Positions 49,801-60,900 of a DNA stretch of 64,000 nucleotides are shown here, in pieces. The stretch spans positions 239,448 to 303,447 of the forward strand of contig RMBW01000028.1 of assembly GCA_004009845.1 (NCBI GenBank). The letters are read 5' to 3'. The notes beneath the pieces are model-generated. The model saw nothing but the letters and a program-made list of their open reading frames with translations, was not told the origin of the DNA and searched no databases. Both the position numbers and the translations under genes were made by a program. Source of the DNA: Davidsoniella eucalypti (lineage: Eukaryota > Ascomycota > Sordariomycetes > Microascales > Ceratocystidaceae). The first letter of the stretch is position 1. Each line of letters opens with the position of its first letter.

Positions 49801-52800
49801 TATATAAATATATAGAATTGTGAGGCCCGACTGGCTTCGTGGTTTAGGCCAAAGTCTGTTGCTCAATTACCGTGTCTGGACATGTTGATGTGCCCATCAA
49901 TCTGCCTACTGCTATAAATGGCCAGCTAGAAATACAAGAATAACACCAATATTTGTTCTTTTTCGGGCAAGAAAGAAAAAAAAACGATTGTTGAGAAGAA
50001 AATTTGCTCTCGTCCTTTATCCTAGTGTAAGCGCTTCTTGGGTTGGGCTGCCGACGTGCATGATATGGGATGTGATAGGTTTGTGGGAGGCAAATTATAG
50101 AAAAAAAAAAAGACTGGAAAAAAAAAAAAGTTTAGCGAGCAGAGATTGATTTTTTGCTGTCCAATTTGTGTACAAATGTACATACATTGTATATCTCAAA
50201 GTATCGAATTACAATATCGCGCAGCCTGTCCAAAAACAGCATGAATACATGTATCAACAAGAAAGCAATAGTAATAGCAGACAGCAATCTTGGCCGCGGC
50301 TTTGAGGGCTGTGATTTAGTAGAAATGCTATATATACTATACTACTCTATATATAAGCACCTGCGGTCATAGAGGGCATGCCATTGTCTTTCTTTGATAC
50401 GGAAAATAGGGAAACCGGAATAAGCACAATCGAATCGGCGACGGTGAGATTGTATGTGAGGGCTGGAAGATGCGGCGGACCATAGTTCAATTACAAGAAT
50501 CAGCACAACATGCAACTAGTTTTGACCCTTCAAGCGATCTAGACACGATTATTGCATATAGAGATAGAAGACCAGGCTTTGTCCTGTGAACGATATATTG
50601 CCTTTTGTATCTTGATAGAACTGGGTCTGCCAGTATCTCACGATGCAGTGGGAATGCTGTGAACGAGGCGATACATGCTGCGAAGATCTCCCCGAAAAGC
50701 CGTCGCATTCAGCTTGTGTTAGAAAACACGGATTTCGGATTCTGTATCGTAAAACATATATGTAGTGCTCTCGTGTTGTCGTCACTTATATCCACCCTTA
50801 CACAGCAGGATCCCGGGCAAGAAGAGGCAATATATGGGTATGGCCTAGCCAATGACTATTATATTGTTTGGCCTACCAATGGCTTTTATATAAAAAAAAA
50901 AAAGTCTACCCAAGAAAGCTAGAAAAAAATAGACAGAATATGGGTCATAGACAGCGCCAGCTCAAAGTCTAGAGATATGATGTACCCCCCTCGCTTCTCT
51001 CAGCCTGAATCCACTTTATTTTGCTTTGTTTTCTTTCAGTTCCAGTGCTTTTTGGATCGTTTCGGTTGTTGTAGGCGTAGAGTAGAAAGAAAAGAATCTT
51101 CTTAGAGTTTCTAGCCCTCTTTTGGCCGCCTGGACCTCGCCTGTGTATACCCTTTTCCCCTTCTGCTATCATGTCCCTATTGGCATCGTATTTCATCCAT
51201 CGTGGGTTAGTATCGTGCAGCTCTGCTTTACTCCTGCAGCAGCTATATCCGCCTCGCTACATTCTTGGGCCTGTGAAAGTGGGCTGGCTGACTTGGATGA
51301 AGTGAAAATTACACGTCAACCATATTGTCAAGAGACGTCCCTTCTAGACTTCATTTGGGGGGTTTGTATTGCTTGTTGTTCTACTATCCAAGCCAATATA
51401 TTAGTACAAAGCTTGCTATGCCACACTGACTGAATTGTTATGGCCTCTATCGATATATAATAATAATAATTGTCGAATCAAGCGAAACAGCGTCTCGTAA
51501 ATATTGGAATGGAGGAGTATGGAAACCAAAGAAGCTCTCCCATACGAAAAGACCACACTGGAATGCACAGAGGCAAAGCTCGGCATAAGATGAATATTCA
51601 TTTTTCCTCGGATATAGTAGGCAGCTGTTGGTATAGAGCGTAGTGAAAACATCCGACAGACAGTGTTTGAAGCATATATTAGCTACAGCACGATCGAAAG
51701 CAAACAAACAAAAAAAGGTTGGAAGCTGATGTTTCTGAAATATACAATGATGAAGACAGTTACTGGGTACAATGGCTGTGCTTGTGAACGTTCGGGTTTC
51801 AGGCCATGGCAGGATTTAGTCGACGGAGAGGCGTAAAATCGAAAATTCGGACCCTGAGGTCAATGTCTAAAGTGAAAGCCGAGCCGACCTCATGGATTGA
51901 AAAGGGAAAATGAGCCTCTTTCTTTCTACTGTAGGCGTTCTTGCTAGGCAAACCCGATTCTTTTTTTTGGCGATAATCCCGACATTGGGAACAACGAACA
52001 CATGTGAGGAATCTGTAATTTTGAGTTTTTTTTTTTTGGCAAACTTGGATGATGCATTTGACATTGAATCTTGCTGTCATTATGGCGTATGATCACGATG
52101 GAGAGATTTGCATGGCGCAAATTCTGGGCAAAATTTAGTATTCAACAAGTCTGCATTGTGATTGATGATGCTAGAGCAGTGAGAGGCTTGCACAATTAGT
52201 GCAAATATACAGTCAGTCTCAAAAGAGCATAGCAGGTGGTGTTTTTTCTGAGTGTGCCCTGTGTACGGGGTTCCAACAGCGAGGATATGGGAAAATAAAA
52301 AAGTCAGGAACGGGATGGATAATTTGCACACCCCACGATTTAGATTCGTACCGTACACCTATAAACTCGATAAAAGATCGGTGCTAGGAAGAAGGAAAGA
52401 TATCGAAAGTATGAACAAAATTCAGCACATCACACGCACTTTGCTCATGCTATATCGACGAATTATTTTCTGCTAGCTGATCAAAAACCCAGCCTACCCG
52501 TCTGCCACTGTCGTTCGTTTTATCACACCAAGCTGGCTGTCTACATCTACCGCAATTGCAGATATCGCGATGCTGCTGCCGACGCAGCTACTCCCCACGG
52601 AAATAGCATCGCCCAGTGGGCTTTCCTTCCATCTTTTCATGGAAAGTAGCCAATCGTGGGCCAGGGGCCACGGCACTGTTCTGCTGGGCTATGAATGTCA
52701 TAAATTCGATCAATTCATTCGTGGGTGATCTGCTCACTAGTAATGGTGAACTTGTATCTTTTTTCTTCTTTTTTTTCCTTCTGCTTCTTTGTTTTCTTGG

Positions 52801-53181
52801 GGGCTTGATAAGTGGGCCTAAAGGTGGAGACTCTAGTTGGCTCATCATCGTAGGTTAGCAGGCCACTGTTATAAGCACGCCTGGGTGTGGCTGTCTGGAC
52901 TCCATCACAGGCCTGGTCATTGAACACCCCCCCCTCCACATATTGCACCATGCTTTAGGTACCTTGAGTGCAAAATAAGGTGAAGAGGTACAGACCACCA
53001 CGCTCACTGTTTCACACCTCAGAAAAGTACATATTCACATCGGTCCGCCCTCATTCTCTTCCACTTTCGCTTCTTCCTCACCATCTCAACCTCGCCGTCT
53101 TCTTCTGCTTCGTCTCGCAAAGCACAGTATCTGTCTCTTGATTCTGTATCTCGTATCATTACTATACATTATTCATACAAG

Positions 53182-53207
53182 CAACTTCGTTGCCCAACTT
53201 CGTTGCC
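53182..53207 (+). repeat. 13-bp direct repeat in the ECL1 leader
   Basis: CAACTTCGTTGCC occurs twice head to tail and begins a third time (CAACTTCC). It lies about 150-175 bp upstream of the ECL1-like ATG, in a pyrimidine-rich leader or promoter. A regulatory role is possible but unproven. Confidence 0.7.
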
Positions 53208-53355
53208 CAACTTCCGCGCTGTCCTTGCTCTCTTTCCATCAACATCGATCTCGGCTCCGTCTTCATACTACACTATTATATCCATACAATATCTGATCGT
53301 CACGATCTCCTCAACTGTCTACTTCTCTTTTGATTCATCTCTTCACACAACCACA

Positions 53356-53838
53356 ATGGCCTTCTACTCTGACGATCTGTGGACTCACCCCTTCTGCCTG
53401 GGCTGCGACAGACAGACAGAGGGCGCTGCCTACTGCTCCGAGTCGTGCCGCCTGGCTGAATACAAGAAGTCCGAAATCGCCTCGTCCTACTCAGCATCGC
53501 CCGTCTCCTACACGAGCTCGTCGTCATGGAACCAGACAAACACCTCCTCGTCCAAGTTCTACCTCTCGCCCGCATACGACTTCACCAATGCCCAGCCATA
53601 TGGCCGCCAAGGCTCCTACTCTGCTGCCTCGTCTTCCTCCTCATGGCAGCAAGGCCAATCGTCCGCGGTGCCGCAGCGTTCGCTGTCGCCATCAAGCTCA
53701 CACAGCAGCCTGTCCTCTATGGAATCATCTGCCACCAAGAACGACAACCTGCTCATCTCCGAGAAGGCTCGCCGTGAGCTCCAAGACTACGCCAAGCAAT
53801 TCGAGCATGTCCGCTCTAACCGCCGCCGCTCCTACTAA
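53356..53838 (+). CDS. Ecl1-family zinc protein (lifespan regulator), 160 aa
   Basis: This intronless gene encodes a small protein with the Ecl1 domain at its N-terminus. Ecl1-family proteins of fission yeast extend chronological lifespan and respond to nutrient and zinc status. Zinc-ligand cysteines are Cys14, Cys17, Cys27 and Cys31 (FCLGCDRQ, then AYCSESCRLAEY), a CxxC-x9-CxxxC pattern. Residues 45-130 are Ser/Tyr/Gln-rich and likely disordered. A basic helix closes the protein (SEKARRELQDYAKQFEHV, then RSNRRRSY). An upstream open stretch in the same frame lacks an ATG, and the ATG at 53356 has a CACA-rich context. The gene stands alone, with about 27 kb of empty DNA before and 10 kb after it. 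Another frame overlapping it is a composition shadow. Confidence 0.85.
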   Translation: MAFYSDDLWTHPFCLGCDRQTEGAAYCSESCRLAEYKKSEIASSYSASPVSYTSSSSWNQTNTSSSKFYLSPAYDFTNAQPYGRQGSYSAASSSSSWQQGQSSAVPQRSLSPSSSHSSLSSMESSATKNDNLLISEKARRELQDYAKQFEHVRSNRRRSY

Positions 53839-54387
53839 GCCGGCCTCTCTCATCTACTTCAAAATATCACCACCGCCTTAACTCGACGTAAATTCTTTTT
53901 TTACTTGCTACGCTTAACGACCTCGCAATCACCACTCTTGTTTTTTTTTTCTTTGTTCAACATGTCCGACAATTACTACCACGCTACTCCGTCTCAGCTT
54001 CGATTCTACAACATCACTACTCTATTATAATTTTCAAAACACGCTTCTCTGTATACCACTGGAAGCCATTATTCTCTTTTCTTTTTCTCTTTTGTTTTAC
54101 ACTGTATCAAAAATTGGCATCATCAGCGCTCTACCATACACTTGTTTGTTTCTGATTTTTCAAAACAGTTTTGATTATCTTGTTCACTACACAATTACAC
54201 TCTTCATTTCTACCGGCGTCTTGCGGATGCTCCTCTTTGTACAAGAGTTAGGAGCGGTTCTTTAGCCATCAACAGGGAACTTCTAGACGCTTCAACTGCA
54301 AAAGTCTTTCTTCTGTTCCGCAAGTCTGGGCCTGGATACCAACACCAGGCAGCCATAAAATCTTTTCGTTTTACTATTACGTTTTGC

Positions 54388-54408
54388 TTTTTTTTTTTTT
54401 TTTTTTTT
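54388..54408. repeat. T21 homopolymer
   Basis: Run of 21 T, about 550 bp after the ECL1 stop codon. Confidence 0.9.
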
Positions 54409-54800
54409 GCTCAAAGATAAAAATCCGGCATATGGGGAAATGGGCGACCTAAAGTCAGTCACAAATTTTTTTTTTTTCTTTCGCCTCAAAAGAGGCCTGT
54501 CTGTCTTGTTCAAATCATGACTTTTTGGGAACCGTTTCTTTTCAAAGGGGGCTTGGGCGTTTTATCATTCGAATATCACAAATATCAATGTCCCTTGGTC
54601 AGTCAAGTGGACACATTCTTCTTCTTTCACCAATAGCCTTCTCGTCTACAGACCAGTCGTGATTCATTGGTCTTTTGTGTCCGTGTACGATGTCTGACTT
54701 GCAAGTGACAACGCCTGCCAAAATAGTCTTTTGTTAAAGATTGTGTTGAACATGTCGCCCTTTCAGCCGTTGGTTTTGTTTTCGAGCTCGCTTACCCAGG

Positions 54801-54817
54801 CTCTCTCTCTCTCTCTC
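54801..54817. repeat. (CT)8 microsatellite
   Basis: Eight CT units plus one C in a non-coding stretch. Confidence 0.9.
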
Positions 54818-56828
54818 AAGCAGGCTTCTGCCATATAGAAGAAGTATTGCTAACAGATGATGTCTGCCTCCAAAAAATACTTATAGACTTATATAGAAAT
54901 CTAGCATTTGGCCAATCCTGATGCTAGAGCTAGCTCATATTACATCAAAATATATTACTAGATAGTTGCACTGGGGTTCGAGGTTGTGGCCTCATGGAAG
55001 AATTTAGGCCGATGCCGACTTTGGAAAAAAAAAAGCCTCCTAAGGTCGAGTCTTGATCTTGTACCACAATCCGCCCCAAAAGTGCCGTTTACTCAACAAT
55101 AACTACTGTGTCTTATCACCTGAAACATATCTTGTGAATACTGTGCTATATGCAAGTTGGAAGAAACTTGGTATTTGTGCATCTTTGGCGTAGTGGTCAG
55201 ACTGAAATATGTAGATAGTGGCTTGAAGGTTTTAGTGACAGTATACCGGTAATCCATCACTTGGCCGTTGAACCTGCATAAATGTTCCGGTACGAAGTGG
55301 TATAATTACTGATGTTTTGGGTACTGTTTTTTTCTTCTTCAAATAACTTGAAGAGACTATTGCACTTAATTCTGTCTTGAGATCACTCAACCTGTAGGCT
55401 CAAGGTTGGTTGTTAGAACCAAGTTTTGTGCTGTCACAATTCCTACGCTTTTTGTGCTATGGAGTGTGATGAATGCTTGTTGCAAGGTAGATCATACATA
55501 AATGGCATAGTCAAGAATCCTATAGATTGATAAGAAACTTCACCATATCATATGAAGGGGGATGAGTGAAAAGTCATGATGGCGCCATTTCTACAACGAA
55601 CCAACTAAAATTACAGATCTATCTTTTTTTTTTTGCCTAGTATACAGAATTGTATCTTTGCATCTCAGTCTTCCATGCATAATCGGTCAAGTCAGCCTTG
55701 ACATCCAAGAGTCATATATACCGAACTATTGGGCTAAGACATGCTTGCCGCAGCTGAGACTGCGAGATCTTGGAAATATTTGCGCAGATATGTTGCTATT
55801 AAGACTTAGATCTAGCTACGAAAGTTCATCTATTTCCTTGAATAGTAAAAAAAAAAATAGATACATGTGTAGTTGTATAATATATCCTGATTTGCGGTTG
55901 ATGGTTGTTGTATAGCGTACTGCAGATTTCTTCACTGTAGCCTAGAGATATGAAGCAAACATGGAGATTGCACAAACAGGAATTTACAAACAAAATCATA
56001 CAGATTGCAGATTTTGATCACATTTTCCTGTGATATGCAGAAAAAAAAAAGAGAATGTGAATGAACCGAAAAACCACCCAAGACAGCGATATTTAGCATC
56101 GGCTTAGCGTGACAAAAATATATCTTGTGTCTGTCAGAAATGTCAAGCAAGTCACAAGGCCATTTTTATCGCGACATTTACGCTAGGAAATGCTAAGATT
56201 CATCAAGAGGGCGAAAAAAAAGAAGAAAAAAGTTAAAACATCCCTTTCATGTCATGTCTACTATTTTTTGCCACTATTTGAACGCCCTGGAACCAAGTGA
56301 CTCTTATTTTCTCCCATGACTGCTAAGCAAACTTTTCTTTCACGTTTATATAAGTATAGTTTCTTAGCTAGCACGCTAACACGCTAACGGCTAATAACTA
56401 TACTGAAACCCACAATGGGTAGCAGCAACGTTTGTGTTCCGTGGCTCATTATACGGGCAACAACAAAAGATACGACAAGAGCTTTGGCCCTGGCAGGCGT
56501 TGGTCGGTTAGCCTGTTGTAGTTAGAAGAAGGCAAAAGCATACAACTAACACTAACATTCGCCTGTAGCACGCTTTGAGTCGAACAAAGAAAATAGTCAT
56601 AGGATAGTTGAAGCTTAGACTAGGATGGTGGTAAGAAGCTACAAATGCACTAATCTCTATCTCGCTTAGACGAATGGTGTGAAACTATACTTGATATATT
56701 ACTGACTCAACCCATTTCCGGCAGACAAGTAGAACAGATGTCCTCGGAAAACGTGCTCTCAGGGTAGAATCACACTAGACTATTTATTTATAAGCTGGGA
56801 AAGTGAGCTCCGCGGTTTTCTTGAATCG

Positions 56829-56829
<1 letters not shown>

Positions 56830-56862
<33 letters not shown>
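56830..56862. repeat. (TTG)11 microsatellite
   Basis: Eleven perfect TTG units followed by a T7 run. It is the longest perfect trinucleotide repeat I saw. Nothing suggests it is translated. Confidence 0.93.
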
Positions 56863-56865
<3 letters not shown>

Positions 56866-57973
56866 TTTTCCATTCCGTGAGAATGGTGCAAACGCACGTG
56901 CTTTGGATATGATTAATTGACTGCGGTGTCAAAAGTTAACCGGCACTTTGAGCGTCGTAAACTGCATGCTGGCTTGTCTTTTTTTTTTTCTTTTCAGCAA
57001 TTTTTTGGTTGTTGGTTTCTGAATCACCACGGTTCTGAGAATGGCCTATGCCCTCCCCCCCAAAACAATTAAGGCGCACCAAGACTTAACGTCTGTGTTG
57101 GAACATGCGGCGTGATTTACTTGGAGGCGGTGACCGGAGGCTACAAAAGTATTGGTATAACTCTAAGTTATACAGTACTAGCGTGCTCTAGGGACTTCTT
57201 GAAACTGCCAGTTGGCAGAGACTGCCGAATCGCCTTTTCAATGCCGGCTCACGTTCTAAGGAGAGGGAGAAGCTCTGCTAACATCCACACTATCATATTA
57301 CAATAGCATCGGTAGTAGGGCTTGCCTAGGCATAACATAACCCATTGCCCACATTCTTCCTTGATTAATAGCTATTGGCCAGCCCAGACTCTTCAGCACG
57401 CAAGTTTACTGTATAATGAATGTCTAGGGGCCAGTGTGATACCTACCCACTTCTTTAGCCCCATAATACACCAAATGTCGACGTTGTTCGCCCTGGGCTA
57501 GGGAGCAGGAGTGCCCCTCCAAAGTCCCTGTGCCCCCCCTACTTAGGCACCCCCTTCGAACAAGAGGAAAAGCAAAGCTCGTCCTCTTGGTACGGCGAGC
57601 TGAAGAGCAAGGCAGGCAATAAATCCGTAGAGATCCCGAGGAATAGTAAAAGCTGTGGATCGTGGTCTGTTGCGGCAAGAATAACCCCGGGTTTCCAGCT
57701 CTTATACGCAGTTGCAACAGGCACTGCTGGCACATGGTCAAGTTTTTATTTCACAGTGGGTGTCCTGCTGAAGAGTAGGCCTTGATACATGCTTTGTGCA
57801 CAACCACAACTATAATAGAAACAAGACAATATTGCCAAGTCACCTACTTTTAAACACACCATCTCCCTATTATCGCCATAAACAGAAAGAAGAAAAAAAA
57901 GACAAAAGGGCTCCAAGCTTTTCTTTTTCTTTCCATTAGGGGGCAGTGTAATAATACCAAGGACGAGACCACC

Positions 57974-57999
57974 TTTTTTTTTTTTTTTTTTTTTTTTTT
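57974..57999. repeat. T26 homopolymer
   Basis: Run of 26 T, the longest homopolymer seen. Its true length may be uncertain in the assembly. Confidence 0.9.
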
Positions 58000-60900
58000 C
58001 ATCAGGCGGCCTAAAAAAAGCTTTGTCAGTGTGCCGTTCTATTAGCTCTCCCTGCACGCCAGCGCTGGAATGGCGCCATAAGGCCATAAAAGCCGGCACT
58101 CACATTAACCCGCCATGTCATGGATGGGCTCGGAATAGGCAAATATCGTGTTCTACCAAGTTTAGCATTACATGTATACGAGCATTGAACAACCTTACTT
58201 CTAGTCAAGGGCCGAGGAACTGGGAGTCAATATTTTCTCTTAGTATGCTATGACTGTAGCAAATGTCCTTTGATAGTCTAGTGAAACAGACTCATCAAAA
58301 ATCAAGTGTAAGAGTCAGATCAATGCCAAGTAGGGCGTGTACGCATCGCCTGGATCGAAATCGCCAATTCACCCAGAAGAAGGCCTGAGAGGGAAGGCTT
58401 TAGTACAATATACTTAGTATAGTGCGGCGGCAGGAACTAGATCTATTTTCCTCCCTAGGGCCAGATGAGAGACAGACAGGCTTTGCTGCTATTCAGCCAA
58501 GGTGCAAATTCTCACCATGTTGAGCTCGGGATAGCTGTATATTGTGCAATTGGGATATATTTTATGTGCCTTTTCTTAGACAGGGGCTTTATCCACGATC
58601 ATCCTAGCTTGTTTTGCGGGGAGAATGCCACTTGCTCGCCTTTGGTGAGATTTTCACCTTTACTTGTAGTTATACCCAAAAAGCAAAAAGGACAATGTGC
58701 TTGGCTCTGATGGGGCCGTATTATGTAATAGAAATCAAGGCAGAGCTTAGTTCTGTTCAAGAAACAAGGCACGTTCTCTTCGTCCGCGTTCTGAGTGATT
58801 CTTGGGTATCTTGAGAAAGCCAGGCCTTACCAGAGAAAAATAGACTAATGAAAGTGACCCCGGGATTACGGCACAGGACCCGGAGTTTTTATACCTAGAT
58901 CTCGGGAATACTCTATTCGACATACATCAAATTTCCTTTGTGTATTTACATAATATACATGACTTCTACTAGTTAACTAGAAGTGACATTCAAGGTATAT
59001 TGCATAATTTAGGAATATCTCGTAGAAGAAAAAAGAAGGTGCCAATGTTTGGGATAAGTTGACTCGGAGTTCCGCAAGAACTGCAATTTATCCCATATGT
59101 TTCTATTTGGAACCCGAAATATAAAAAAGAACTGAAATTTTTTCTCTTCTAAGCCACACAGGCAACCAAAGAAAATACTAAAAAAATTACTATAGAAAAC
59201 AAAAGCATGGGCTGCTCTGTGCCGCAGACTTATTTTTTATTGTTTCTAGTCGGCCCATCAAATAACCATGTAGCCTGTAAATATACATACATATCAAGTA
59301 TTGTACGTACAAACAACACCCGACTAGGGGCGTATAACAGACTTTTGGACAATGTCCGCCAGAGCAAGTTGTTTTAGCACCGTGTAGTGGCCGCTCGAAT
59401 GCTCACGGAGCATCACGTGGGCATCAACATAACTTGGTGCAATATATTTCATCATTTCTTGGTCAAGGAACCACGGGGCTCGACAAGGCCCTTTTTAGAT
59501 CACAGGACTAATAAGAGAAACATAGCAGAGAGAAGTGGATATGGCTGGATTACTCGGTACAAGTGAAATGCGTAGTTCGTCATGAAACGATATCAGATCT
59601 TGGGAAAAGGTCCTTGATACTACAGCACAGATAAAAAAAAAATTTCAAGCAGTGTGAGGCTCTAGAAACCAAAACAATTCTGGGGCCAAGATTCTTACAC
59701 GTGCCTGTTTGGCCCCCATCTGGGACATCCACTTGTTGATCTTCTGTCTTTATGCATTAGTACATGTATGTTCAAGTGTTGCATGAAATCTCACGATACT
59801 CTTTCTAGCTCCCTGTGAAGCTATTCACCTCATGAAGCCTTGATGAGACCGCCCATGCAATCTCTCTCGACTATGATTGCTTCTATACCGTAATAGCGAG
59901 GCTCTTGTCCACTTAAAGCTCGACCCCACGCAAAGGCGGTCAACTTCAATTCTGCGAGGTTCTCCCCACGGCCACCCCTTTTGGCATGTCTTTTTCTTCT
60001 CTTTTTTTTTCCTTTCCTGACCCAGATAGCTAGACCGCCTTCTGTCTGGGCTGGCTGGGAAGCCTGTCCCTATTCCCGTTGTCTTTCCTAACCAAACTTA
60101 CTCTACAAATGTTTATGCATCTGTAGATTAGCTTTCAAGTGTCTCTTAGGTACAAGCCCACTCTATGCATTGTATATATGCATATATACAATATGTGCCA
60201 CGTCTCCCTAGTACGGGTTCCTTTCGTGTCGTCTTGATAACCCCCGATTCTCCGAGAAACAGATGCCTGCTTTGGCGCTCTTTCCATGGACTGCGTGTAT
60301 TCTGGCACTGATCTAAGGAGCCACTGTCTACTACCGAGCAAGTAAATGGTTGTAATGTACTTACAGACCGTCTCGAGTATGGAAACCAAGAGAAATTGGG
60401 GCCTTGTTTCCTGAACCATGCGATCGGCCTCAAGCTCTGCAGCGTTTGCATGCATGCTATGCACGCCGGCGGAGCCCTGCGCATCTTTTCCCCTTCAAGG
60501 ATTGCCAGTCTAGCTTAGTTTCCTGAGGAGGGAACAAGAGGATGGGTATTGTTACTATTGTTTTGAACGGCCAAGTTCTTCTTTCGTACACTCCGTAACT
60601 CTCTTTCTTTCCAAGGACGCACATTCGGAAGAGAATAACCAGCTTTCACAAACAAGGGAGGCCTAGGCTATGTCTGGGCGGTGCGGAAGCCCGGGGATCA
60701 GACTTGCATTTAGTCTAGCTGTGTTGGGCGTTAGAGTCTCGCGTTGGCCTACAGAGAACTTGCATACAAGCTGCATACATACGCTCCTTGTATCGTAGCA
60801 TATCAAGACGATTATGGGCTTTGCACGGTAGGAGAACGAAGTATCAGAGTCTGTAAAGGTATATCGTACCAACGCTATGCTGGCCAGTCCGGCAGTCTAC

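Larger units (their letters stand above)
25592..53355. other. Large gene desert (about 27.8 kb)
   Basis: I find no gene, transposon protein, tRNA or rRNA that I can support here. Every open frame is below about 140 codons, about what chance allows at this base composition. The sequence is moderately A/T-rich with many TA steps and CTAG tetramers. It holds at least 17 TACAGATA octamers (27103-46298), several TACATGTA palindromes, a TATATG/CATATA tract near 27073-27110, a TAC microsatellite at 30103 and A-rich and G-rich homopolymers. CRM1's 3' UTR must occupy the first few hundred bases and the ECL1 leader the last. Strongly decayed transposons or lineage-specific small genes would escape this inspection. 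Confidence 0.6.

Noticed and set aside
53330..53881. 183-codon frame overlapping the Ecl1-type gene
   Set aside because: It is a shifted reading of a Ser-rich coding sequence, giving Thr/Pro/Arg-rich low complexity, while the other frame has the conserved CxxC zinc motif.
55186..55200. TGGCGTAGTGGTCAG, similar to a tRNA A box
   Set aside because: No B box or cloverleaf stems follow within the needed distance.
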